A DNA stretch of 64,000 nt. It comes from Pachysolen tannophilus NRRL Y-2460 (taxonomy: Eukaryota > Ascomycota > Pichiomycetes > Alaninales > Pachysolenaceae). Numbering within the stretch: position 1 is the first letter of the stretch; every line of letters starts with the position of its first letter. Positions 8,989-18,154 of this stretch are shown here, one piece after another. The translations under genes and the position numbers were made by a program. The stretch is from the NCBI GenBank assembly GCA_001661245.1, contig KV454011.1:348108-412107 (forward strand). The letters run 5' to 3'. The notes under the pieces are model-generated. The model did no database searches. It was not told where the DNA came from and saw nothing but the letters and a program-made list of their open reading frames with translations.

Positions 8989-10476
8989 ATGGCTTCAAGA
9001 TATAACAAGTTAGTTTCTTCTTTTAACTATTGCATGTCGGTGTTTACTGGGACATCTTCTGCTTTAAAATCTAAGCAAGAGATGTTGTTAGAGTTAAAGG
9101 CTTCTGTTTCAAATCTCTCATCGCAAGTTGATAAGATTATCGATTTACAACAAAAGATCGAACTTACAGAAGACGATTTGTTGAAGAACCCTGATATCAA
9201 GCTAATGAACGAATTAAAGGGGTTTCATTTGAGTTCCTCGGCTGTTGAAGGTAATAGGAAAAAAAAAGGTAAGACTAATAGTGATATTAGCAAATTTATT
9301 AATTTGATAACGTTTGCTAATAATTATCATTTATTAGATCAAAAATTAGCAAATACCACTAAGAAGAAAGTTTCATTTTTTAGACAGAACCATCAAGAAC
9401 CATTGAGAAGTTTTCCTGTGTTTCCGCCGATAAAAGATGGGAGATTGAAGAAGATTGCGCTTATTCATCCTGCGATAAAGAATGAAATGGAAGAGAAATT
9501 GAAAGTTCGTATACCTAATTCTATTTCTAAAGACAATCAACGATTTGAATGTTTTGGAGATGCGCTATTAGGCATGATTGTTTCTGAATATATTTTCAAA
9601 AGGTTCCCAAATGCTACTGATGGATTTTTAACATGTATTAGAAGTTTATTGGTTTCTAACGATACTTTGAGGTATTATTCTCGCTACGTTGATTTGGAAA
9701 ATATAATATATGAATTTACATCTGTTGAACTTGATAATGAACGAAATGCAAAGACTTTGGCAGATTGTTTTGAATCCTATATCTGTGGATGTTATTTTGA
9801 CGGTAAAGAAACTTATGGTAAGATGGTTGATTGCATATATCAATTAATAGAACCAATAGTGATTCAATTTGAGAAAAACTTGAAAGCATCTCATGGCTAT
9901 GGAGAATTAAAAGTAGATGAACTATTAAATGAGTGGTTTAATACTGATATATCATCAAAGAATTTATCAAAGGATTCTCAAATCGACTTGAAAAACTCAT
10001 CAAGTACTGATAAAAAATTGAAAAAACTTCCCGAATTACCCTTAGTTTCAACATCTACAAATGTATCTGAATCAAGTTTTCTGAAGAATTCCAAAAATCT
10101 AGATCAAAGATCTATCATTTTAAAACAAAAAGCATACGAAGAAAGTATATTAAGAAGCCAGAAAATTAAACAGCTAACTAAAGACGCTAAAAAAATCATA
10201 CTGATTAATTCAAAATTGAAAAGAATCCCTAAAAAGAAAAATTGTGTCAATATCTTGAACCAAATCTCTATAAAGAGCAAAGGAACTTTACCAATTTATA
10301 AAGTCATTATGGGTAAAAATGATAAAAAAATATGCGAACTCTATATAGACGGCGTGATGTTAACTCAGGCGACAGGCTCGTCTGTTAAGAAATCAATAAA
10401 TAATGCTGTCTTGGCATTATTCACCAACAAATTGGATAAGTTGGAACAGCATTTTGGAACAACCGTCAAGAGATAA
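8989..10476 (+). CDS. RNase III endonuclease (Rnt1/Dcr1 type)
   Basis: The 495-residue protein has an N-terminal helical domain (1-140), an RNase III catalytic domain (about 145-300) and one C-terminal double-stranded-RNA-binding domain (about 415-485, GTLPIYKVIMGKNDKKICELYIDG). The four metal-binding acids expected from E. coli RNase III (E41, D45, D114, E117) are all present, as E187 and D191 in NQRFECFGDALL and D259 and E262 in LADCFESYI. It should therefore be catalytic, unlike the RNase III-like mitoribosomal proteins. The first Glu of the usual NERLEFLGD signature is Gln184. A low-complexity linker of about 100 residues separates the two domains. One dsRBD fits Rnt1 better than two-dsRBD budding-yeast Dicers. 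Likely roles are pre-rRNA 3' end, snoRNA and snRNA processing; a Dicer role cannot be excluded. Confidence 0.85.
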   Translation: MASRYNKLVSSFNYCMSVFTGTSSALKSKQEMLLELKASVSNLSSQVDKIIDLQQKIELTEDDLLKNPDIKLMNELKGFHLSSSAVEGNRKKKGKTNSDISKFINLITFANNYHLLDQKLANTTKKKVSFFRQNHQEPLRSFPVFPPIKDGRLKKIALIHPAIKNEMEEKLKVRIPNSISKDNQRFECFGDALLGMIVSEYIFKRFPNATDGFLTCIRSLLVSNDTLRYYSRYVDLENIIYEFTSVELDNERNAKTLADCFESYICGCYFDGKETYGKMVDCIYQLIEPIVIQFEKNLKASHGYGELKVDELLNEWFNTDISSKNLSKDSQIDLKNSSSTDKKLKKLPELPLVSTSTNVSESSFLKNSKNLDQRSIILKQKAYEESILRSQKIKQLTKDAKKIILINSKLKRIPKKKNCVNILNQISIKSKGTLPIYKVIMGKNDKKICELYIDGVMLTQATGSSVKKSINNAVLALFTNKLDKLEQHFGTTVKR

Positions 10477-10542
10477 TCATCTTTCCTATGTATCTTCTAA
10501 TCATCTAGTCATCTAGTTTTGTACTTGTTGTTAAGCCGCGCA

Positions 10543-10554
10543 TGAAAAATTTTT
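10543..10554 (+). promoter_or_regulatory. RRPE-like element upstream of DBP8
   Basis: TGAAAAATTTTT is a full match to the ribosomal RNA processing element bound by Stb3 in Saccharomyces. It lies 140 to 151 bp before the DBP8 start, a typical position. AT-rich DNA makes chance matches fairly common, so the case rests on the gene being a ribosome-biogenesis factor. Confidence 0.5.
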
Positions 10555-10693
10555 TTAATTAAATTTTTTATATATATATATTTTTTTTTTCACCTCTATC
10601 ATATATATATAATAGTAATAATATATTTATAAATGTTCATTTAGAAGTGGACTAGTGGTAGAAATCGAATAAAGAGGTCTAGAGAGGTTTGAA

Positions 10694-12004
10694 ATGCCCA
10701 AGAGTTTTAGAGATATAGGTTTGCCTTCGTGGTTGGTTGAGAATTTAAATTCTTTAAACATAACACAACCGTCATTAATTCAAGAGAATACTATACCGCC
10801 TATACTTAAAGGTAATGATGTTATTGGGGGAGCAAAGACAGGTTCAGGTAAAACTATAGCTTTTGCAGCTCCGATATTGAGCAAGTGGTCTGAGGATCCT
10901 TTTGGAATATATGGACTTGTACTTACACCAACTAGAGAATTGGCTTTACAAATTGCAGAACAATTTTTAGCCTTGGGTGCTACGATGAATATTAGAGTTT
11001 CAGTTATTGTTGGTGGAGAAGATATTGTTAAACAGGCCATTGAATTGGAGAAAACTCCACATTTTGTTATTGCTACTCCAGGGAGACTTGCAGATCATAT
11101 TTTGAATAGTGGTGAAGATACTATTGCTGGTTTAAGAAGAGTTAAATTTTTAGTGTTGGATGAAGCTGATAGATTATTAAGTAATTCATTCAGCAGTGAT
11201 TTAGATAAAATCTTTAAAATATTACCTCGCTCTGAAAACAGACAAACTTTGTTATATACTGCTACAGTGACAGATGCTGTAAGGGAGTTGAAAAAAAATG
11301 ATAATACCAAGAAACCAGGATTATTCATATATGAGGTGGAAACCGTAGATAAAGTTGCAATTCCATCTACGCTTTCAATAAGTTATATATTTATCCCTTC
11401 ATATGTTAAAGAAAGTTATATACATAGTATTTTGAAATTACCAGAAAATTTAGATAAAACTGCAATTGTATTTGTTAATAGAACTCATACTGCGGAAGTT
11501 TTAAGACGTACATTGAGAAATTTGGAAATAAGAGTAACTTCACTTCATTCGGAAATGCCTCAATCGGAGAGAACTAATTCTTTACATCGTTTTAAAGCAT
11601 CAGCAGCAAAAGTATTGATCGCTACGGATGTTGCATCAAGAGGGTTAGATATCCCACAAGTTGAATTGGTTATAAATTATGATATTCCACAAGACCCTGA
11701 TGATTTTATACATAGAGTTGGTAGAACTGCAAGAGCAGGAAAAAAGGGTGAATCTATAAGTGTTGTCACAGAGAAAGATGTAGAAAGAGTATTAGCTATT
11801 GAAAATAGAATCAATAAGAAAATGGACAAATACGATTTAGTAAACGATGATAAAATCATTAAGGAAAGTCTTACGGTGGTAAGTGCTGCAAAGAGAGAAG
11901 CATTAATGGACATGGAAAAAGAAGGTTTTGGAGAAAGAAAAAAAAATAACAAGAGGAAACATGAAAGTAATGGAAAGAAAAAAAACAAAAAAAAGAACTT
12001 ATAA
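10694..12004 (+). CDS. DBP8: DEAD-box RNA helicase Dbp8 (40S biogenesis)
   Basis: This 436-residue DEAD-box ATPase matches Dbp8 (431 residues in Saccharomyces), a nucleolar helicase needed for early 40S subunit assembly and activated by Esf2. All motifs are present in order: Q motif with Gln30, Walker A AKTGSGKT (47-54), PTRELALQ (79-86), TPGR (128-131), DEAD (156-159), motif III as TAT (189-191) instead of the more usual SAT, and the C-terminal HRVGRTARAG arginine-finger motif. A Lys-rich tail ends the protein. SDA1 is convergent, with only 71 bp between the stop codons. Not confusable with translation-factor helicases because of the short N-terminus and the basic tail. Confidence 0.94.
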   Translation: MPKSFRDIGLPSWLVENLNSLNITQPSLIQENTIPPILKGNDVIGGAKTGSGKTIAFAAPILSKWSEDPFGIYGLVLTPTRELALQIAEQFLALGATMNIRVSVIVGGEDIVKQAIELEKTPHFVIATPGRLADHILNSGEDTIAGLRRVKFLVLDEADRLLSNSFSSDLDKIFKILPRSENRQTLLYTATVTDAVRELKKNDNTKKPGLFIYEVETVDKVAIPSTLSISYIFIPSYVKESYIHSILKLPENLDKTAIVFVNRTHTAEVLRRTLRNLEIRVTSLHSEMPQSERTNSLHRFKASAAKVLIATDVASRGLDIPQVELVINYDIPQDPDDFIHRVGRTARAGKKGESISVVTEKDVERVLAIENRINKKMDKYDLVNDDKIIKESLTVVSAAKREALMDMEKEGFGERKKNNKRKHESNGKKKNKKKNL

Positions 12005-12075
12005 ATAGACTTGACAGTAATTGAAAGATTTATTTTATATATATATTATTATATTACTATACACTTGTGTAAAGT

Positions 12076-14373
12076 TTAAAATCCTTTTTTCTTTTGTTTT
12101 GTAATATGTGCCCTTAATACCCTTTGCTTATCACGAAGAGACAATTTCGCTTTTCCTTGAACTTGTTTCTTATGGATCATCATAACGAAATTCTTCTTTC
12201 TTGCCTTTTCTCTATTAGTTGTTGAATGGTTCGAACTATCTCTCTTACCTTTCTTTGAGCCAAATTTTTCTCTATCTTCTTTACCTTCTTTAGCATGAGC
12301 AATTCTTTCTTCACGAAGTTGTTTGTATTTAACTGGCCCAACTAAAGAACTTGAATCAACCAGCTCCTCGTTTGCTTGTTTAATACCATTATATTTATTA
12401 GATGTACCCATAAGTTCAGAAATACCAGTTTCGGCTTGAAGTTCCTTTAATTTGGCAAAATCTGCTGGAGTTAAAACCCTTGATGATAAGAATTGAGCTA
12501 ATTGCAGTTCCCTATCCTTTTCTGTCATTGCAGCAGTGATTGATTTCTCTTTATTTATCTTTTGCTTCTTTTTACTTGGTTCACCTTCTACTTCATCCTC
12601 ATCCTCATCTTCAGATGATAAATCAAGATCAGAATCTTCTTCTTCTTTTTCTTTTCCTTCTTTTTGATCATCATCATCATTATCATCGTCATCATCACTG
12701 CTGACATTGTACTCCTTATCAGAGTCAACAGTGACCCACTCACCTTCAATCTCTTCATCTTCACTTTGTCCTTCTTGGACTTCCCAATTACCTAAATCTT
12801 CTTCATTTTCACTATTATCAAGACCTTGTTCTTTTCTCCATTTATCCAATAATTCTAAACCTGGGATAGTTGTAACAGTGTTTGTATCAACACCAAATTG
12901 TAATCTTGAACTATGCGGTATTTCATCTTTTTGTAATTTAATTGAAGCAGTTTTACCACGATCTTTTTTCAAAAGCATTTCTGGAGCAACTTCTCTATAA
13001 AGGGAAATTAAAGATCTAGCAGCCATCATTACTGATTTTGCCTTTGAATCCTTATATTCAGTTAAATCTTGTAATAAAGTAGAATCAATAGCTAAAGGTG
13101 CTCTAGTTAAAATTTCTCTTATAGTATTAATACCTGCAGATGCAACTTCTGAGGCAACACCATCACTTACAAATTCATCTGCAATTTTTTTAACAACCAT
13201 ATTAATAGATTCAGGTGGAACCAAATCATGAGAAGCTTGAGCTGCTGATGCCATTATTTGAGTAACATCTTTTTGCTTTGGAATTAAATATTTCAAGAAA
13301 AAAGAATAAATTCCCAAGACTGTTAATTTATGAGTACCAATTAATCTAGATATTAAATTCATTAATAAAATTTTTTGTTCTAAATCAAATTTATGAGAAT
13401 TTTTTTTATTAGAAAGATGATTTTCAAAAAGTGATTCAGCAAAACCTTGAGGATCTCTTAATAAATGAATAGCTGAAAAATTTAAATATGATGTAGATTT
13501 ATTTAATTTCAGCAGTTTTTTTTTCTTTAAAGTTTTAGCAGCTTGTTCAAATTTCTTACCTCTTTTACTTGAAAATTTATTTATTTGTAATTTATGTCTT
13601 AAAGCATTTAAATCAACACCTTCATCTTCATCACTTGAATTTTCTTCAAAATTTTCATCTCTTTCTTTATCTGCACCCAAGAAAAATCTTACACCAGCCA
13701 TACAAACTTTTACATCTTGATGTAATGAAGCTTGAGTCATAATTTCAACAGTTCTTGAATCATCCCATATACCTCTTCTCCATAATTCTCTAGTTAACTT
13801 TGTTGCCCATAAACCTTGAGAATTGTTTGAATTTTCTTCTAATAAATTAAATAATAATGCCTGAGTTGATCTATTTAATTTTTGATTCTTTGTACCAGTA
13901 TTAGTAGATTTTAATAAAGAAATTAAAGTACTATAGATTTGCCTTCTTAAAATTTTTGAATTTTGTATAGATTCTTGAGTTAAAAGTGGGAAAATTGTTT
14001 GAATTAATAATTCAGCAGAAATTACTTTCTTATTACGAAGTGTAGTTAAACATTGTATAATTTTTTCTCTTAATTCAACAGTTAAATCTCTATGATTATT
14101 TGTTAAAATATTAATCAAATCATTTGGAAAATTCGCAGTCTCCTCACCATAACACGTTGAAACTGCTGTTAAAAACCCAATCAAGTCTTGAAAATCATTC
14201 AATGATTCAGCATTTGAAGATGCTGGATTCAATAAAAAAATATCTCTTAATGATTCATAATGAGCATACTGTTGTAAAAATTCTTCATGATAAGACTCTG
14301 GATCACGACGCACCACATTCTGCAACAATATAATATTGGTAGGCAATATAGCCGCTCTCCTTAACTTTCCCAT
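12076..14373 (-). CDS. SDA1: 60S biogenesis factor Sda1
   Basis: The 765-residue protein matches Sda1 (767 residues in Saccharomyces), a nuclear HEAT-repeat factor for pre-60S maturation and export that was first found through an actin/cell-cycle phenotype. The N-terminus [19 protein letters not shown] and the central [20 protein letters not shown] block (about 295-320) are family hallmarks. A very acidic stretch (about 505-590) precedes the basic [13 protein letters not shown] segment and the Lys/Arg-rich C-terminus. The ATG at 14373 is 4 residues before [10 protein letters not shown], exactly where the family starts. Upstream, at 14518-14539, a GATGAGAT core and a GGAAAATTTT tract (cut by the N gap) look like degenerate PAC and RRPE elements. 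Confidence 0.96.
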   Translation of the reverse strand: MGKLRRAAILPTNIILLQNVVRRDPESYHEEFLQQYAHYESLRDIFLLNPASSNAESLNDFQDLIGFLTAVSTCYGEETANFPNDLINILTNNHRDLTVELREKIIQCLTTLRNKKVISAELLIQTIFPLLTQESIQNSKILRRQIYSTLISLLKSTNTGTKNQKLNRSTQALLFNLLEENSNNSQGLWATKLTRELWRRGIWDDSRTVEIMTQASLHQDVKVCMAGVRFFLGADKERDENFEENSSDEDEGVDLNALRHKLQINKFSSKRGKKFEQAAKTLKKKKLLKLNKSTSYLNFSAIHLLRDPQGFAESLFENHLSNKKNSHKFDLEQKILLMNLISRLIGTHKLTVLGIYSFFLKYLIPKQKDVTQIMASAAQASHDLVPPESINMVVKKIADEFVSDGVASEVASAGINTIREILTRAPLAIDSTLLQDLTEYKDSKAKSVMMAARSLISLYREVAPEMLLKKDRGKTASIKLQKDEIPHSSRLQFGVDTNTVTTIPGLELLDKWRKEQGLDNSENEEDLGNWEVQEGQSEDEEIEGEWVTVDSDKEYNVSSDDDDDNDDDDQKEGKEKEEEDSDLDLSSEDEDEDEVEGEPSKKKQKINKEKSITAAMTEKDRELQLAQFLSSRVLTPADFAKLKELQAETGISELMGTSNKYNGIKQANEELVDSSSLVGPVKYKQLREERIAHAKEGKEDREKFGSKKGKRDSSNHSTTNREKARKKNFVMMIHKKQVQGKAKLSLRDKQRVLRAHITKQKKKGF

Positions 14374-14469
14374 AACCCCAAATCTTTTCTTTTATTATTA
14401 TAAGTCTGCTATGAATTAAAACCTCTATTCCAGAAATTCAAAATTCAATTAATTAAATAACTTAACCTG

Positions 14470-14497
14470 TTATATATATATATATATATATATATAA
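14470..14497. repeat. (TA)n microsatellite palindrome
   Basis: About 13 TA units flanked by GT and AC form a perfect self-complementary tract about 100 bp upstream of SDA1. It could supply a TATA function or simply be slippage-prone. Confidence 0.8.
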
Positions 14498-14517
14498 CAT
14501 AGAATCTATACTATTTT

Positions 14518-14539
14518 ATCTCATCTGCAGGAAAATTTT
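14518..14539 (-). promoter_or_regulatory. Degenerate PAC + RRPE pair upstream of SDA1
   Basis: Reading the minus strand, AAAATTTTCC is followed by GATGAGAT, the core of the PAC site. The pair sits about 145 to 165 bp before the SDA1 start. Both are imperfect and the RRPE side runs into the N gap, so this is tentative. Confidence 0.3.
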
Positions 14540-15403
14540 NNNNNNNNNNNNNNNNNNNNNNNNNNNNNNNNNNNNNNNNNNNNNNNNNNNNNNNNNNNNN
14601 NNNNNNNNNNNNNNNNNNNNNNNNNNNNNNNNNNNNNNNNNNNNNNNNNNNNNNNNNNNNNNNNNNNNNNNNNNNNNNNNNNNNNNNNNNNNNNNNNNNN
14701 NNNNNNNNNNNNNNNNNNNNNNNNNNNNNNNNNNNNNNNNNNNNNNNNNNNNNNNNNNNNNNNNNNNNNNNNNNNNNNNNNNNNNNNNNNNNNNNNNNNN
14801 NNNNNNNNNNNNNNNNNNNNNNNNNNNNNNNNNNNNNNNNNNNNNNNNNNNNNNNNNNNNNNNNNNNNNNNNNNNNNNNNNNNNNNNNNNNNNNNNNNNN
14901 NNNNNNNNNNNNNNNNNNNNNNNNNNNNNNNNNNNNNNNNNNNNNNNNNNNNNNNNNNNNNNNNNNNNNNNNNNNNNNNNNNNNNNNNNNNNNNNNNNNN
15001 NNNNNNNNNNNNNNNNNNNNNNNNNNNNNNNNNNNNNNNNNNNNNNNNNNNNNNNNNNNNNNNNNNNNNNNNNNNNNNNNNNNNNNNNNNNNNNNNNNNN
15101 NNNNNNNNNNNNNNNNNNNNNNNNNNNNNNNNNNNNNNNNNNNNNNNNNNNNNNNNNNNAAAAAAAAAAAAAAAAAAAAAAAAAATTTTTTTAAAGAAAA
15201 ACTTTTGGTCGTGCGCTCAAGCCTAAACAATTTTAATTTTTTTTCAGTTTACAAAGTAGTGTGTGAAAATCCCAATTTATAAATTTTTAAAAACAGTAGT
15301 GTTATATAAATCAATTATTATAAATTGAACAAGGGCTGCTGATGATTAAGATATCAAAAAAAAATATATTGAGGGCTGGCGCTAAAGTGCTGTTTTTTTC
15401 TTT

Positions 15404-15447
15404 TGTTTACATTTTTGGAGCGGGAATAAGAAATCAAGACGTAAACA
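15404..15447. promoter_or_regulatory. Inverted pair of forkhead-type GTAAACA motifs upstream of SPC97
   Basis: TGTTTAC at 15404-15410 and GTAAACA at 15441-15447 are perfect, oppositely oriented matches to the Fkh1/2 consensus RTAAAYA, about 100 and 140 bp before the SPC97 start. Periodic transcription of a spindle-pole gene would make sense, but the motif is short. Confidence 0.35.
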
Positions 15448-15546
15448 TAACTATATAACATTAAATCAAGACTACAAGAACAAGTACAAGTACAAGAACA
15501 TAGACAAACGGATTGTTTTTCTTTTTTTTTTTTTTTTGACTCAAGA

Positions 15547-18049
15547 ATGAGTTATAGTAACCAGGAGGTAAGTTTCTTTTTTGATTTATTTCTTTTTTGA
15601 CATTTTATTGTTGCTAACATGAGAACATATATATTTAAAGACGGAGCATGAGGTAATACTCTTGGCCAATTCAATCAACAACGATGAGATAGTTTCCCAG
15701 GCGGTTAATAATTGGGCCTTATCATCTTCAAATAATCCCAATAAAGTTAAATGTTATCCTTTAGCCAATATACATGACTTGAAAATTCAAGAAGCGCTCA
15801 TTATAAAAGATTTGTTATACGTATTTATTGGATTAGAAGGTTATTATATAAGATATAGTGAACATTTTGATCCAACAAAAAATAATCATCAAATTTTAGG
15901 TCCAGATTATAAGATTGCCAAAAGTTTGGATCCAAGTTTAAAAGATATTGCTAAAAGATTAATTAAATGTGGTAAAATTTTTTACAGTTTAAATAAATTT
16001 ATTGAAAAATATGAAATTTTAAAATTTGGTAAAATTTGTCAAGCTTTTTGTTTTGAAATTAAAAAAATTATTAAAAATTATTTGACATTTATTAATTCCA
16101 TAGAATATAATTTTAATTTCTTGAATAATTATTCTTTAAGAATTTTAGAACAAGATATTTTGAATAGTAAAATATTTATGGAAATAACACATATTTATGA
16201 GATTGTATTATTTATTTTTAAAGAAAATGAAAAAAGACAACAAGAATTAAATAATAATTTTACAAATCTTATTGAAAATATTAAAAAAGATTTAAAAGAA
16301 ACTGGATCAATCGATTTATATTCGGATTCTTCAAATAGTAAAATAGTTAAAGGTGGATTAATTTTAAAATTATTACAAATTAGAATAGAAAATTTTAAAG
16401 GAGATCCTAAATCTTTTAAATTTTTAATTGGAATTTTTAACTCAATAAGTGAAAGTTATGTTAAAATGTTAAATGATTGGCTATGGAAAGGTGAAATCAA
16501 TAATGATGCTTATGATGAATTTTTAATAAAACAGAATAATTCTGGGAATAACAATACTTATAACATTGATGATAATGAATCATTGATTTGCCTTTCTGAA
16601 AATTATTGGAATAATAAATTTCAATTCAGAAAAGAAGGATTATTAAAACAATTTGATAATAGAGAAATTCAATATAAAATTTTACTTACTGGTAAATATT
16701 TAAATATTTTAAAAGAATGTGGAATAACTATAAATAATAATATAAATGATACAGAAATTGGTCAAATTAAAAATTTATATAATAATGATTTATATTTACA
16801 AATTGAAACAGCATTTAAAAGATCAAATAAATTAATCATAGATTTATATTTAAAAGGATATAATTTTAAATCAATTTTACAAAATTTGAAAAGAATTTAT
16901 TTAATTGATAACAATTATAATTTTAATAATTTTTTAACTTTATCGATAAATGATTTAAAGAAAAATAGAAATAATGTTTCATTAACAAAATTAATTAGAA
17001 ATTTTGAAAAAACATATTATTTAAATGATGATGAAATTTTGAATTTTAAATCAAACCCAGATATGAAAACTAGAAATTTAATGTTTAATCTATTGAATTT
17101 GACAATAAAATCAGAAAATTTATATGATTATTTATTGGAAATTTTAAATGTCCAACCTATTGATGCTGATGAAGCATTATCCTCATCAAATGTACAAAGT
17201 TTGAAAAACTTGTTAAATAAAACATTAGAACTGGAAAGAGAAAGAAAACAATCGGGATCATCATCACTCAACAAAATTGATGATTATGTTATAAATGGTA
17301 TCGATTTTGAAATAGTGATACCATTTCCTATAAATTTAATGATTACACAAACTTTTATAACTCAATATCAATTAATTTCAAGACACTTAATAATAGTGAT
17401 GTTTATTGATAAATTATTAGAAAATTCTTGGAGAGAGATAAATTTTCAAAAAATATGGGTTTATAAATTTAAAAATAAAAAATTATCCAAATGGATCTTA
17501 AAGGCAAGATCTTTACATAGTAAGATGAAAAATTTTATCAAGATTTTCCAATTTTATTTAATTAATGATACCATTGAAAATAATTGGATATTATTCGAAA
17601 ACTTTTTGGATAAATATATTGATAACGAAGATGGCTATGAAGTAAATAATGAAGAATTTTTGGAATTTGAGAAAATTTATTTGAATCTTCAATCATTCTT
17701 AAGTACCCTGTTGCAAAGCTCTATATTGACCACCGAAAAATTGATAAATATTTTTACAAAATTATTTTCTATAATAATTTTGTATACAAATTTTTTAAGT
17801 TCTCTTCGAAAGACATTGATATTATTTGATGAAGATTTATTCAACAAATATAATATTAACAAAAGTAAAACTTTTAACGATAATTTCAAAAATTTGGAAA
17901 GGTTTAAAAAATTAAATCATACTTTAAAGAATTATGAAGAAAATTTTAACGATGTCTTAGAAAACTTTATACAAGGTTTAAGGTATTACGGTGAATTGGA
18001 ATGCTCTGGGTTTTTAATATTAGCTGAAAGGTTAGAGATGTTTGGTTAG
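15547..18049 (+). CDS. SPC97: Gamma-tubulin complex component Spc97 (GCP2), two exons
   Basis: Exon 1 is 15547-15567 (ATG plus six codons, MSYSNQE) and exon 2 is 15641-18049, joined in phase 0 to give 809 residues (Saccharomyces Spc97 has 823). The unspliced frame has no ATG until far inside the conserved region, so the small exon is needed. Family identity is shown by KIQEALIIKDLLYVFIGLEG (exon 2, near residue 45), which matches Spc97 better than Spc98, and by the GCP C-terminal domain with the FLSTLLQSSILTTEKL segment near 690-705. With Spc98 and gamma-tubulin it nucleates microtubules at the spindle pole body; the alpha-tubulin gene is also in this window. Codon 697 is a CTG where GCP2 proteins carry a small residue. 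The gene is convergent with MTG2. Confidence 0.9.
15568..15640 (+). other. Spliceosomal intron of SPC97 (73 bp)
   Basis: The donor is GTAAGT at 15568, the branch sequence TGCTAAC at 15612-15618, and the acceptor AAAG ends at 15640, 23 nt after the branch adenosine. An earlier AG at 15623 is only 6 nt from the branch point and is unlikely to be used. Joining keeps the frame (QE|TEHEVILL). Confidence 0.85.
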
Positions 18050-18154
18050 AAAGGTATGTAAATTAGCATGTATATTATTCTTCGTCATTAGCTTTAAATT
18101 CTTTAATTATACTCATTAACTTTTAATTTTCTATGTACAAGCTTGAAAACAACT

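Larger units (their letters stand above)
14374..15546. other. SDA1/SPC97 divergent intergenic region with assembly gap
   Basis: Of these 1173 bp, 620 (14540-15159) are N. Left of the gap are a (TA)n palindrome at about 14470-14497 and the candidate PAC/RRPE pair for SDA1. Right of the gap is a run of about 26 A, which is a likely cause of the assembly break, then unique DNA leading to SPC97 with two inverted GTAAACA motifs. No gene is visible in the sequenced parts; something could be hidden in the gap. An open frame running through the N is meaningless. Confidence 0.8.

Noticed and set aside
14511-15230. Open frame of 239 codons on the minus strand
   Set aside because: It runs through the N gap; the known part is poly-Phe from the A tract.
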